From Scatosoma sp045127595 (lineage in GTDB: Bacteria > Bacillota > Clostridia > Christensenellales > Borkfalkiaceae), in the NCBI GenBank assembly GCA_045127595.1, contig JBGVQS010000013.1, forward strand, positions 1 to 64,000: a stretch of 64,000 bases of DNA, in the 5' to 3' direction. Below, piece by piece: positions 50,933 to 59,820 of the stretch. The translations under genes and the position numbers were made by a program. The notes under the pieces were generated by a model. It ran no database searches and was not told where the DNA came from. It saw nothing but the letters and a program-made list of their open reading frames with translations. The stretch's first letter is position 1; every line of letters begins with the position of its first letter.

Positions 50933-51987
50933 TATTCAAGAAAATCTTTCAGCTTCTTACTGCGCGAGGGATGACGGAGCTTTCTCAACGCTTTCGCTTC
51001 GATTTGACGAATACGTTCACGGGTAACGTTAAACTCTCTGCCTACTTCTTCAAGCGTTCTGGGCTTTCCGTCGTCAATGCCGTAGCGCAAACGCAAAACC
51101 TTTTCTTCGCGAGGGGTAAGCGTGTCCAAAACCCCCAAAAGCTGTTCTTTGAGCATGGTGAATGCCACCGACTCGCTAGGCGTAGTCGTCTTTTCGTCTT
51201 CGATAAAATCCCCAAGGTGGCTGTCTTCTTCTTCCCCGATCGGCGTTTCCAAAGATACGGGATCTTGCGCAATTTTTTGGATTTCGCGTACTCTGTCTTC
51301 GGTTACTCCCATCTTTTCCGCGATTTCCGCAGGGGAAGGCTCTCTGCCAAGTTCCTGCAACAAGACGCGTTGCACTCTCGTCAGCTTGTTGATCGTTTCA
51401 ACCATATGCACGGGAATACGAATGGTGCGCGCCTGATCGGCGATTGCACGGGTGATCGATTGACGAATCCACCACGTTGCATAGGTCGAGAATTTGAAGC
51501 CCTTTTGATAGTCGAATTTTTCCACCGCTTTCATCAGCCCCAAGTTCCCTTCCTGAATCAAGTCCAAGAAAAGCATACCGCGCCCAACGTAGCGTTTTGC
51601 AATCGAAACCACCAAACGCAAGTTCGCTTCCGAAAGGCGTTTTTTCGCCGCTTCGTCGTTTTCCTGCATACGCTTTGCAAGGTCCACTTCTTCTTCCGCC
51701 GAAAGCAGGGGGACGCGGCCGATGTCTTTCAAATACATCTTTACGGGATCGTCCAACCCGATATCGGAAAGCGCCTGTTCAAACAATTCCCGATCTCTTT
51801 GATCCTCGTCCACGATTTGAATCCCCGCTTCCCCAAGCGATTTATACACAAAATCGATTTGGTTGGCGTTCGTGTCGTATTTCTCCATAACGTCGCAAAG
51901 CGCGTTGGTGGAAATACTGCCCTTCTTGCCGTAATTGTTGATCAGCCCAGCAACAATTTCATTGAGTTTTTGTTCGGATATATTCAT
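50932..51987 (-). CDS. rpoD: Primary RNA polymerase sigma factor (sigma-A)
   Basis: A 351-residue housekeeping sigma factor. A short region 1.1-like N-terminus (about 1-75) is followed by region 1.2 (DPVKMYLKDIGRVPLLSAEEE), region 2 (NLRLVVSIAKRYVGRG, FKFSTYATWWIRQSITRAIADQ), region 3 (REPSPAEIAEKMGVTEDRV) and region 4 (LRYGIDDGKPRTLEEVGREFNVTRERIRQIEAKALRKLR, about 305-343, includes the helix-turn-helix). The ATG follows GGAGGA. It is encoded after dnaG, as in the classical macromolecular-synthesis operon. Its binding preference agrees with the -35/-10 boxes found throughout this window. Confidence 0.97.
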   Translation of the reverse strand: MNISEQKLNEIVAGLINNYGKKGSISTNALCDVMEKYDTNANQIDFVYKSLGEAGIQIVDEDQRDRELFEQALSDIGLDDPVKMYLKDIGRVPLLSAEEEVDLAKRMQENDEAAKKRLSEANLRLVVSIAKRYVGRGMLFLDLIQEGNLGLMKAVEKFDYQKGFKFSTYATWWIRQSITRAIADQARTIRIPVHMVETINKLTRVQRVLLQELGREPSPAEIAEKMGVTEDRVREIQKIAQDPVSLETPIGEEEDSHLGDFIEDEKTTTPSESVAFTMLKEQLLGVLDTLTPREEKVLRLRYGIDDGKPRTLEEVGREFNVTRERIRQIEAKALRKLRHPSRSKKLKDFLE

Positions 51988-52043
51988 CTGTTTATCCTCC
52001 GTTTGTATAAAACAATCGTTTATTTTTCCCTTTGTATTTTTTG

Positions 52044-52058
52044 TTCAACGCGTACATG
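52044..52058. repeat. Dispersed 15-nt motif, copy 4
   Basis: TTCAACGCGTACATG on the plus strand, between the dnaG stop codon and rpoD. Confidence 0.75.
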
Positions 52059-52076
52059 CCTATGGCAAATCACGTT

Positions 52077-53882
52077 TTATTTCTTTAATTCGTTCCGCTT
52101 TTTCAAAAGCGATTGCAACCGCGCGGTAATTTCTTTCCGCTCCGTTTCGTCCTGCGTTTCCTTGTATAAAACGCCGTACGCCGTAATCTTCGCCTCGATT
52201 TGTTCCCGTTCAAGCGCGCGCACGCTGTCTTGGAAAAATCGTTCCGCTACTTCTCCCGTGAGCTTGTCCCCATAATTCAAATCGAGAATCTCGCTCAGCT
52301 CCGCACAGTCCTCGTCAAGCCGTTCAAACAGTTCGCTTGGACGGATACGCTCGTTTTGCGCTTCGTGTTCCAGCACGTATTCGGCAATAATTTTATGCGT
52401 TTCGTCCGTAAAATCAATCTCGTTCAAATCCAACTCTTTCGCATACGGTGCCAAAAAGAGTTTTGCCGCCAAAATAAAGCGTTTCGCCTTGACGTTTTTG
52501 TCTACGCCCGAAGCCGTTTCCCCGATCCGTTGCCGCTCAAAGTTCTCCGATTCGGGCTTTGCTTCCTGTTTCCCGACCGAACGCAAATCCCGCTCTAACG
52601 CGTGATAGGTAATCCCCGTTTTGTCCCGCAACTTTTTCAAAAGTTCTTCCTTTAAACTTTCGCTTTCCGCACTTGCGACCACTTTCAACGCTTCCGAAAC
52701 AAATTTTCGTTTTTCTTCCGTTTTATCGAGTTTATATTTCCGTTCCAAGGAATGAATTTTATAATCGATTAAGGGCATTGCCGCGTCCAAGCACCGCTGA
52801 TAGGCGTCCGCGCCCTGCTTTGCCACGTCGTCGGGATCAAGCCCCTCGGGCATCGGAACTACGCGCACCTGCAAGCCCTCGCTGCTTAAAATTTCCAAGC
52901 CGCGCAAATCGGCGCTTTGTCCAGCAAAATCCCCGTCGTAACTAATGAGCACGTTTTCCGAATACCGCTTTACAAGCCGCGCCTGTTCTTTGGTAAGCGA
53001 CGTTCCCATCGAAGCCACCACGTTTTTAAAACCCGCTTGGTATAGAGAAATGGTATCCATATACCCCTCGACGATAATCACGTCTTTTAAGGACTGTTCC
53101 CTTTTCAGCTTTTTCAATAGGTTGATGTTATATAGGGTTTTACTCTTGTTAAAGAGCATGGTTTCCTTGGTGTTTTTATACTTTGCAAAATCGGATTTTT
53201 CGAGCAATCTGCCCCCGAATGCAACGACTTCGTCGAACGCGTTGATGATGGGAAAAATCAATCGTCCGCCCTGCGAATCGACCAGCTTTCCGTTTTTGCT
53301 TTCCGTCAATACGCCGCTGTCGATCAAATCCTGCCGCATATACCCCTTGCCCGATAGATAATCGGGTAAAGAATAGAAATCCAACGACGCGCCTAAACCG
53401 AACTTTTTCACCGTTGTGGGAGAGAGTCCGCGGCGGGAAATATAGCTTAAATGTGCTTCTGCACGCTCGTCCCCGCTGTATAAGTTTCCAAGATAGAATC
53501 TCGCGGAATCGAGCATAATTTTTGCCATGTTATCCCGTTTTTTCTTCTTCAATAAAGCTTCTTCGGTATCGAAATTGCTTTCGGGAACGGTCATTTTCGC
53601 CCGTGCCGCCAAAATCCGTACCGCGCCCATGAAATCGGTTGATTCGATCTCCTGCACAAATTTTACAACGTCCCCCGACGCGCCGCAACCGAAACAATGA
53701 TAAAACTGCTCGGCTTCATTCACGGCAAACGACGGCGTTTTCTCGTGATGGAACGGACAGCACGCCCAATGGTTCCCGCCCTTTCTATCCAAAGCAACGT
53801 AACCGCGGAGCACTTCGATTATATCGTTTTTTTGTTTGAGCGCCCTGATAAATTCAGGATCGATTCCCTTTACTCCGCTCAC
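52077..53882 (-). CDS. dnaG: DNA primase
   Basis: Makes RNA primers at the replication fork. The 601-residue protein has the N-terminal zinc-binding domain (CCPFHHEKTPSF, YHCFGCGASGDV), the RNA polymerase domain with AFGGRLLE and the TOPRIM motifs IIVEGYMDTI and ISYDGDFAGQ, and a C-terminal helicase-binding region (about 450-600). The start is a GTG at 53882 directly abutting the dgt stop, with GGAGG about 12 nt upstream, so the two genes are coupled. Confidence 0.96.
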   Translation of the reverse strand: MSGVKGIDPEFIRALKQKNDIIEVLRGYVALDRKGGNHWACCPFHHEKTPSFAVNEAEQFYHCFGCGASGDVVKFVQEIESTDFMGAVRILAARAKMTVPESNFDTEEALLKKKKRDNMAKIMLDSARFYLGNLYSGDERAEAHLSYISRRGLSPTTVKKFGLGASLDFYSLPDYLSGKGYMRQDLIDSGVLTESKNGKLVDSQGGRLIFPIINAFDEVVAFGGRLLEKSDFAKYKNTKETMLFNKSKTLYNINLLKKLKREQSLKDVIIVEGYMDTISLYQAGFKNVVASMGTSLTKEQARLVKRYSENVLISYDGDFAGQSADLRGLEILSSEGLQVRVVPMPEGLDPDDVAKQGADAYQRCLDAAMPLIDYKIHSLERKYKLDKTEEKRKFVSEALKVVASAESESLKEELLKKLRDKTGITYHALERDLRSVGKQEAKPESENFERQRIGETASGVDKNVKAKRFILAAKLFLAPYAKELDLNEIDFTDETHKIIAEYVLEHEAQNERIRPSELFERLDEDCAELSEILDLNYGDKLTGEVAERFFQDSVRALEREQIEAKITAYGVLYKETQDETERKEITARLQSLLKKRNELKK

Positions 53883-54902
53883 TTACTTTATACCTCCGAT
53901 CGAAAAGGTGGAAGGGATAAACAACTCCTCAAACACCGTGATTGCGTACCGATCAGTCATTCCCGACAGATAATCGCATACCACTTGTTCCTTTTCGTAA
54001 CTTTCTAAAAGCTTATAATAGGGCTGCGGCAATTTCTCTACGTGCGCCATAAAATAGGCAAACATTTGCGTCAGCATTCGTTCCGCACGCTCCAAAATCG
54101 TCCGATTCGTCAATTCGTACACGTTTTCAAACATAAACGCGCGCAGTTCATTGATCGCCGCCATCATATCTTCCGACATACGTACGTAGGGTTTTCCGTA
54201 CGAGTTTTGATAAATATCCGCAAGCGCCGTCGATATGCGTTCTTTCGTAACGCCGCCAAGCTTTTTAACCGCAGTTTGCGGTAAAGCGTCCGCAGTGAAA
54301 ATCCCCGCGCGAATCGCGTCTTCTATATCGTGGTTGATATACGCAATCCGATCCGCCAAAGACACGGCTTCCCCTTCCAAAGTCATCGGTTTTCCCGAGC
54401 TTTTATGCTGTAAAATGCCGTCCCGAACTTCCACGGTCAAATTCAAGCCCCTGCCGTCTTTTTCGATAACGTCCACTACGCGTAAGGACTGCTCGTTATG
54501 CCAAAATCCTCGTTCCGTAATTTGGTTGAGCACCCGTTCCCCCACGTGTCCAAACGGCGTATGCCCAAGATCGTGCCCAAGCGCAATCGCTTCCGCCAAA
54601 TCTTCGTTGAGTGCCAACGAACGGGCGATCGAGCGGGCAATTTGCGAAACGTCTACGGTATGCGTCATACGGGTAATGTAATGATCCCCCTCAGGCGCGC
54701 AAAAAACCTGCGTTTTATTTTTTAAACGTTTAAAGGAGTTACTGTAAATAATTCTATCCCGATCGCGCTGAAATTCCGTGCGGAAATCACAGCTTTTCTC
54801 GTTGCGCAAACGCCCCTTCGTATCGTTGGATTTTACCGCAAATTCCGACAAAATTTTCTCTTCGTTTGCGCAAATTCTTTCCCGAACGCAAGCGTATTCC
54901 AT
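53883..54902 (-). CDS. dgt: dGTPase-like HD-domain triphosphohydrolase
   Basis: Hydrolyses dNTPs to deoxynucleosides and triphosphate, controlling nucleotide pools. The 339-residue HD protein has YSNSFKRLKNKTQVF, TRMTHTVDVSQIARSIAR (H of the HD site), ALGHDLGHTPFGHVGE and LADRIAYINHDIEDA, which supply the metal-binding His/Asp residues. The ATG follows AAAGGAGG. The neighbourhood dgt-dnaG-rpoD is common in Clostridia. A TATAAT is visible near 54938-54943 on this strand, but the -35 is weak. Confidence 0.93.
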   Translation of the reverse strand: MEYACVRERICANEEKILSEFAVKSNDTKGRLRNEKSCDFRTEFQRDRDRIIYSNSFKRLKNKTQVFCAPEGDHYITRMTHTVDVSQIARSIARSLALNEDLAEAIALGHDLGHTPFGHVGERVLNQITERGFWHNEQSLRVVDVIEKDGRGLNLTVEVRDGILQHKSSGKPMTLEGEAVSLADRIAYINHDIEDAIRAGIFTADALPQTAVKKLGGVTKERISTALADIYQNSYGKPYVRMSEDMMAAINELRAFMFENVYELTNRTILERAERMLTQMFAYFMAHVEKLPQPYYKLLESYEKEQVVCDYLSGMTDRYAITVFEELFIPSTFSIGGIK

Positions 54903-55118
54903 ACAAATTTCCTCCTTTCCACGTTATTTTTTGCCCATTATATATTTATATATTCGACAAAACTTTCTCAAATCCTTTTTTTTATAGAAAAAAAACGAAA
55001 AATTATTTGATTTTTTATAAAAAAATGATAAAAAACAAAGCAAACCTTGCCCCACGCTTCTTTTTCGCAAAAACGGTATCTTTTTCCAAAAAGACGCAAA
55101 TTTTTTTTCAATTCCCCC

Positions 55119-55147
55119 TTTACAAATGCATTTTTTTATGATAAAAT
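55119..55147 (+). promoter_or_regulatory. Promoter of the aldose-epimerase gene
   Basis: TTTACA (55119-55124), 17 bp, TAAAAT (55142-55147), 30 bp before the start codon. The rest of 54903-55118 is very A+T-rich, holds the dgt leader and shows no gene. Confidence 0.75.
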
Positions 55148-55177
55148 ATGGATAATATCGAAACTTGGGGGGATGTT

Positions 55178-56068
55178 ATGATTTACAGTATTGAAAATCA
55201 GCATTTGAAAATCGAAGTGAATTCTACGGGCGCACAGTTGTATTCGGTATATTCCAAAAAGACGGATACCGAATATTTATGGCAAGGCAACCCCGCTTAT
55301 TGGAGCGGCAGAGCGTACAATCTTTTCCCTTTTATTGGAAGAAGATACAACAACATTTTCAAATACAACGGCCATGAATACGAATCTCGCACGCACGGGC
55401 TTGCAAGATATTTCGAATTTGCTTTGGAAACGCGCTCGGCAAGAAAGCTTGTTTTCCTTTTAAAGAGTAATTCGTTCACACTTCGGGAATACCCTTTCGA
55501 ATTTGAATATCGCGTTACGTTTGAGTTGAAAGACAGCGAACTGCTCGTCAAGCAGGAAGCGTTGAACACGGACGAAAAAGAAATGATTTGCGCGTTCGGC
55601 GGACACCCCGGCATCAACGTGCCTTTCGGTGCAGGCAGCTTTGAAGATTGCTATTTAGAGTTTGGGGAAAAGACCGCGGTAAAACGCCGCACACTCGCGC
55701 TTGGAGATCGGTATATGTCGGGCGAAGAAGAATCTTTCCCGCTGATCGACGGCGTTAAATTGACTCTTAACCACGGCTTGTTTGAACACGACGCAATCAT
55801 TTTGGCAAATACCTGCCGTTACGTCATGTTAAAATCGGAAAAAGAAGACCGCTACGTAGCTATGCGTTACAACGACTTTAAATATATCGGATTTTGGCAT
55901 GCTATGCCCCACGGTGCAAAAGACGCGCCTTTCGTTTGCTTAGAACCGTGGAGCGCACTCCCTGCGCGCGACGGCGCTATTGAAACGCTTGAAGAAATCC
56001 CCGATATGACGCATATCGCACCCGGAAAAACGGCAACCTGCTCGTTTACTTTGGAAATTCACGAATAA
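55178..56068 (+). CDS. Aldose 1-epimerase family protein (LacX-like)
   Basis: A 296-residue beta-sandwich mutarotase-fold protein. Conserved features are GAQLYSVYSKKTDTEYLW, an arginine/histidine pair in RTHGLARYFEF, a second histidine in FGGHPGINVPF and the carboxylate in CLEPWSALPARDG; these correspond to the catalytic His/Glu arrangement of galactose mutarotase and match the LacX subfamily. It probably interconverts anomers of a sugar or sugar phosphate. The ATG at 55178 is chosen for its GGGGGG purine-rich ribosome site; an ATG 30 nt upstream lacks one and coincides with the -10 region. It is a single-gene unit. Confidence 0.88.
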   Translation: MIYSIENQHLKIEVNSTGAQLYSVYSKKTDTEYLWQGNPAYWSGRAYNLFPFIGRRYNNIFKYNGHEYESRTHGLARYFEFALETRSARKLVFLLKSNSFTLREYPFEFEYRVTFELKDSELLVKQEALNTDEKEMICAFGGHPGINVPFGAGSFEDCYLEFGEKTAVKRRTLALGDRYMSGEEESFPLIDGVKLTLNHGLFEHDAIILANTCRYVMLKSEKEDRYVAMRYNDFKYIGFWHAMPHGAKDAPFVCLEPWSALPARDGAIETLEEIPDMTHIAPGKTATCSFTLEIHE

Positions 56069-56078
56069 AAACAGAAAG

Positions 56079-56112
56079 GCAAAGCGCCGCGAAAATCGCG
56101 GCGCTTTTTTTA
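56079..56112 (+). terminator. Bidirectional terminator between the epimerase gene and yfcE
   Basis: The arms AAAGCGCCGCG and CGCGGCGCTTT enclose AAAAT or equivalent and are followed by a T-run on the plus strand. On the minus strand, TTTGCCTTT follows, so the convergent yfcE transcript can also end here. Confidence 0.9.
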
Positions 56113-56127
56113 TTCAACTCGTACATG
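56113..56127. repeat. Dispersed 15-nt motif, copy 5
   Basis: TTCAACTCGTACATG on the plus strand, directly beside the terminator and 10 bp past the yfcE stop codon. Confidence 0.75.
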
Positions 56128-56137
56128 GTGGCTTGAT

Positions 56138-56620
56138 TTATAAAACGGACTCCCCTACAATTACGGGGGTAAGCTTCTTTCCGTTCACCACCAAATAACA
56201 ATAACTTCCCCCTTTTCCAAACGGCAATTTCAGCGATCCGGGATTGATCAGCGTTACCCCGTCTATCTCGTCAATGCTTGCCCTGTGCGTGTGTCCGTAC
56301 AGCGCAATTTCACAACCGCGGCGCTTTGCTTCTAATGCAAGCCTTCCAAGCCCTGATTTCACTCCGTAAGCATGTCCGTGCGTGTAAAAAATCTTTACCT
56401 GCTCTATTTCCAGCTCCCCCTCCGTTGGATAGGGAGAAAAGAAATCGCAGTTTCCTTGCACGACGTAGATTTTGTCAGGATACTCCCTCCAAAGGGTACG
56501 CATATCCCCTGCACCGTCCCCAAGATGTATGCAATAATCGTTTTCAGAAATCAACGCACGTACCGAATCGACTCCTTTGGCACTGCCGTGCGTATCGGAA
56601 ATAATCACAAGCTTTTTCAT
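56138..56620 (-). CDS. YfcE/MJ0936-type metallophosphoesterase
   Basis: A 160-residue calcineurin-like phosphodiesterase. The metal-binding motifs are VIISDTHGSA, HLGDGAGD, VQGNCDF, FYTHGHAYGV and YGHTHRA, which give the complete dinuclear site. It hydrolyses phosphodiesters; the natural substrate of this subgroup is unclear. Its ATG overlaps the rdgB stop (ATGA), a pairing frequent in Bacillota. A lower start 21 nt upstream is unsupported. Confidence 0.9.
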   Translation of the reverse strand: MKKLVIISDTHGSAKGVDSVRALISENDYCIHLGDGAGDMRTLWREYPDKIYVVQGNCDFFSPYPTEGELEIEQVKIFYTHGHAYGVKSGLGRLALEAKRRGCEIALYGHTHRASIDEIDGVTLINPGSLKLPFGKGGSYCYLVVNGKKLTPVIVGESVL

Positions 56621-57207
56621 TGTCCATCTATCTCCGTCCACAACTTTTTCAATGCCTGTAACGCGCGGTATCTATGAGACACGGCATTTTTTTCTTCCGC
56701 AGTTGCCACGCCGAAAGATTTGTTCAAATCTTCACTTTCAAAAATGCAATCGTAGCCAAACCCGCCATCCCCTTGTTCTTCCTGCAAAATCCAACCGTAC
56801 GTGCGACCTTCCGCAAGCAATTCTTTTCCATCGGGATATACCAACGCAATCGCGCTTGTAAAGTATGCGCGGCGATTTTCCACGCCCGTTAAATTTTTCA
56901 GCAACGTATCCCGATTTTTCTTATCATTACCGTGTTCGCCACAATACCGCGCACTAAATACCCCAGGCGCACCGCCCAGCGCTTCTACGCACAAGCCGCT
57001 ATCGTCCGCAAGGGTAACTACGCCAAGCGCTTTTGCCGCCGCACGCGCTTTAATCAATGCGTTCTCTGAAAAAGTCGTTCCCGTTTCTTCCACTTCTTCA
57101 TTAAATCCCATTTCCTTTTGCGACACTACTTCAAACTCCGTAAAAATTTCCGCTATTTCACGCAATTTATGCTGATTTCCGCTCGCAACAACCAATCTTT
57201 CTTTCAT
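56617..57207 (-). CDS. rdgB: XTP/dITP diphosphatase (RdgB/HAM1)
   Basis: Removes non-canonical purine nucleotides (dITP, XTP) from the pool. The 196-residue protein has VVASGNQHKLREI at the N-terminus, TFSENALIKARAAAKALG, LADDSGLCVEALGGAPGVFSARY (split here: metal-binding ADDSGL and the GAPGVFSARY loop), GFGYDCIF and SHRYRAL. It starts 16 bp after the metal-ATPase gene, so it is probably carried on the same transcript, with yfcE behind it. Confidence 0.95.
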   Translation of the reverse strand: MKERLVVASGNQHKLREIAEIFTEFEVVSQKEMGFNEEVEETGTTFSENALIKARAAAKALGVVTLADDSGLCVEALGGAPGVFSARYCGEHGNDKKNRDTLLKNLTGVENRRAYFTSAIALVYPDGKELLAEGRTYGWILQEEQGDGGFGYDCIFESEDLNKSFGVATAEEKNAVSHRYRALQALKKLWTEIDGQ

Positions 57208-57223
57208 ATTTTTTTAGTTCCTT

Positions 57224-59326
57224 TTATTTTATTCCTTTGTAAAACCGCACTTTAAAGGAGTTTAATACTGCCAACAGCATTACACCGACGTCCGCGAAGA
57301 CCGCCAACCAAAGGGGCAAAACGCCGCATGCACCGAGCACCATAAACCCTATCTTCATTACGATCGAAAAAATAATATTTTCAAAAACGGTTTTCCGCGT
57401 TTTCCGCGCAATCCCAAATGCCTTAGATAGCGCTTGTAAATTGTCGGAAATCAACACCATATCCGATGCTTCTACCGCAGCCGCACTGCCAAGCTTCCCC
57501 ATCGAAACCGCACAGCTTGCCACAGCCATTACGGGCGCGTCGTTGATCCCGTCGCCAACGTACACCAAACCGCCTTGTTTTTGCATTTCTTCCGCATAAC
57601 GTTGTTTGTCTAACGGCAATAAATCGGCTTTCAACTCGTACATGCCCACTTCGTTTGCGATTTTTTGCGCTCGATTTACGGAATCCCCCGTCAGCATGAC
57701 AAGGTTCGTTACTCCCTGATTTTTCAACGCCGCAATCGCGTCTTTCGCTTCCGCGCGGAGTTGATCCCCCACTTCAATCGCACCGATATACGCCCCGTCT
57801 TTTGCAACGTAAATTACGGTATGCATGCTTTCTTTTTCCGTTAACAAAATTTGTTCTTCTTGAAGTAAAGCCGCATTTCCCACAACAATGCGTGCTCCGT
57901 CCACGATAGCAAGCAAGCCTTTCCCTGCTTTTTCCTTGATTTCCTGTGCAACGAGGGTTGTTTTCACGTTCAAAAAGGCTTTTGCAATAGGATGCGCCGA
58001 GCCACGTTCTACCGCAGCCGCAAGGGAGAGCAATTCTTCTTGCGTAACTCCCTTTTCAGGGTGCACGCCGCACACGGTAAACGAACCTTCCGTCAACGTA
58101 CCCGTTTTATCAAACGCTACCGTTTTTGCTTTCGCCATTTCATCTAAATACGTCGCGCCTTTGACCAAAATACCCGCGCGAGCGCAAACGCCTATTCCTG
58201 AAAAATAGGTCAGCGGCACGGAAATAATCAAGACGCACGGACACGAAACGACCAAAAAGGTCAACGCCGATTGCAGCCAACGGTCATAGCCGCGGAAATA
58301 CCATCTTCCGTCCATGATAATGCCGCTAAACAACGGCACAAGTGTCGCAATCATTACCGCCAAAATGCAAACGATCGGCGTATAGTAACGCGCAAATTTC
58401 GTAATGAATTTTTCAGGCTTCGCTTTTCCCGAAGCGGCGTTTTCTACCATATCCAAAATCTTACCGACCGCGCTTTCGCAATAGATACGGAGCACCTTCA
58501 TCTCGACCATGCCCCCTGCGTTTATCGTTCCCGATAAGATTTCTTGCCCACGCATTATTCGCTTTTCAAGCGGTTCTCCCGTCAATGATTTCGTATCGAT
58601 CAGCGCGCTTTCGCTTATCAACTCGCAGTCCGTAGGAATCCGTTCCCCCGCTTTTACGACGATAACGTCGCCCGTTTGTAATTCTTCAGGTTTTACTTGT
58701 TTTTGCTCCCCATTCATCAGCAGCGTTGCCCATTCACTTTTTAATTCGACCAGTTTGGAAACCGATCTCCGCGACGAACCGACCGCGATTGATTGTAAAA
58801 GCTCCCCGATTTGATATAACAGCATAACCAAAACCGCTTCGCTGTATTCCCCAAGCGCCACCGCGCCGATTGATGCGAGCGTCATTAAAAAGTTCTCGTC
58901 GAAAATCCTGCCTTTTGCCAAATTCTTTGCCGTGGAAATCAAAACGGGATACCCCACCGTCAAATAAGCGACCGCGTATAGAATAATCGCCGTAATTCCT
59001 GACACTCGCCCGTCGATAAAGGCATGGAGCAATATTCCCGCAAGCAACAATGCCGCTGCTATCCCGATTTTCAACCACGCAAAAACGCGGCCGTTCGACG
59101 GTTTTGTAAAGTTATTTTGCCCGTCTAATACACGGACTTCTTCAAAGTGATTCGCCGTTTTAATCGCGCGCATCACTGCCGTTTCGTCTTCCGTTTCTAA
59201 GGAGATCGTTTGCGAAACGTAATCTACCGTAACCGCTTGTACCCCTTTCAGCTTCGCTATATCTGCCTGCAAGGCTTCCGCGCAAACGGGACAATCCAAA
59301 TTTTCAATATGCAACAAAATTTTCAT
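57224..59326 (-). CDS. cadA: P1B-type heavy-metal-transporting ATPase (Cd/Zn/Pb/Co-type)
   Basis: A membrane pump exporting divalent soft metals. The 700-residue protein starts with an HMA domain whose loop is NLDCPVCAEAL, followed by transmembrane helices, the actuator motif SLTGEPLEK, the ion-binding SCPCVL in helix 6, phosphorylation motif DKTGTLTEG, SAHPIAK in the nucleotide domain, and GDGINDAPVMA. SCPCVL with an ArsR-family regulator next door points to Zn/Cd/Pb rather than copper. The ATG at 59326 overlaps the arsR stop and has AGGAAAGG. A dispersed-motif copy lies inside the coding region. Confidence 0.92.
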   Translation of the reverse strand: MKILLHIENLDCPVCAEALQADIAKLKGVQAVTVDYVSQTISLETEDETAVMRAIKTANHFEEVRVLDGQNNFTKPSNGRVFAWLKIGIAAALLLAGILLHAFIDGRVSGITAIILYAVAYLTVGYPVLISTAKNLAKGRIFDENFLMTLASIGAVALGEYSEAVLVMLLYQIGELLQSIAVGSSRRSVSKLVELKSEWATLLMNGEQKQVKPEELQTGDVIVVKAGERIPTDCELISESALIDTKSLTGEPLEKRIMRGQEILSGTINAGGMVEMKVLRIYCESAVGKILDMVENAASGKAKPEKFITKFARYYTPIVCILAVMIATLVPLFSGIIMDGRWYFRGYDRWLQSALTFLVVSCPCVLIISVPLTYFSGIGVCARAGILVKGATYLDEMAKAKTVAFDKTGTLTEGSFTVCGVHPEKGVTQEELLSLAAAVERGSAHPIAKAFLNVKTTLVAQEIKEKAGKGLLAIVDGARIVVGNAALLQEEQILLTEKESMHTVIYVAKDGAYIGAIEVGDQLRAEAKDAIAALKNQGVTNLVMLTGDSVNRAQKIANEVGMYELKADLLPLDKQRYAEEMQKQGGLVYVGDGINDAPVMAVASCAVSMGKLGSAAAVEASDMVLISDNLQALSKAFGIARKTRKTVFENIIFSIVMKIGFMVLGACGVLPLWLAVFADVGVMLLAVLNSFKVRFYKGIK
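57630..57644. repeat. Dispersed 15-nt motif, copy 6 (inside cadA)
   Basis: TTCAACTCGTACATG on the plus strand, encoding M-Y-E-L-K in cadA. This copy could be chance coding sequence. Confidence 0.6.
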
Positions 59327-59688
59327 AACCTTTCCTCGCAAGCCAAATGCTCTATACCCATTTGAATAATATTACGGATATGGCCGTCAGCAATCGAATA
59401 TTCCACGTTTTGTCCAAAACGCTTCGCTTTAACGATTTTATTATCCCGAAGTACGCGTAACTGATGACTGACCGCGCTTTGCGTGCCGTCGCATACTTCT
59501 ACAAGATGATAGACGCACATATCCCCGTTCAAAAGCGCGTTGACGATTTTAAACCGACTCGGATCAGAAAGCACGCGGAAAATCTGACAAATCTTTTCCA
59601 CTTCGGCTACCCCGAGTACGTTTTCTCTTGCTCTTTGCACCGAAACGGAATGCGCTTGTTCCTGTTCACAAAATTTCTTTTTCATCAT
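59323..59688 (-). CDS. ArsR/SmtB-family metal-sensing repressor
   Basis: A 121-residue winged-helix regulator that should leave its operator when metal binds. The helix-turn-helix is CDGTQSAVSHQLRVLRDNKI, and DMCVYHLVEVCDG contains the alpha-3 cysteine pair (CVYHLVEVC) known as a metal site in CadC/ArsR relatives. A Cys/His-containing N-terminus (KKFCEQEQAH) resembles the CadC N-terminal metal ligand arm. The ATG at 59688 follows GGAAGGAAAT; a second ATG is adjacent. The stop overlaps the cadA start. The promoter and the perfect operator palindrome lie more than 350 bp upstream. Confidence 0.92.
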   Translation of the reverse strand: MMKKKFCEQEQAHSVSVQRARENVLGVAEVEKICQIFRVLSDPSRFKIVNALLNGDMCVYHLVEVCDGTQSAVSHQLRVLRDNKIVKAKRFGQNVEYSIADGHIRNIIQMGIEHLACEERL

Positions 59689-59820
59689 TTTATTTCCTTC
59701 CTTTTTTTGTTTGAAAGTCATCAAGTTTTCTATTTGTTTTAATAATAGGAAGTTGGCATTTAGCCTCCGCAGCATAATCACTTTTTTTACGTATAAAAAT
59801 GCAAATTCGCTCTCTTTACA

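Noticed and set aside
51995..52057. A 21-codon minus-strand frame starting in dispersed-motif copy 4 and ending at the rpoD ribosome site
   Set aside because: The other motif copies do not begin consistent reading frames (one is inverted), so a shared leader peptide is not supported.
50971..52275. A 434-codon plus-strand frame opposite rpoD
   Set aside because: Antisense to a clear sigma-A gene, no recognisable domain, no start signal.
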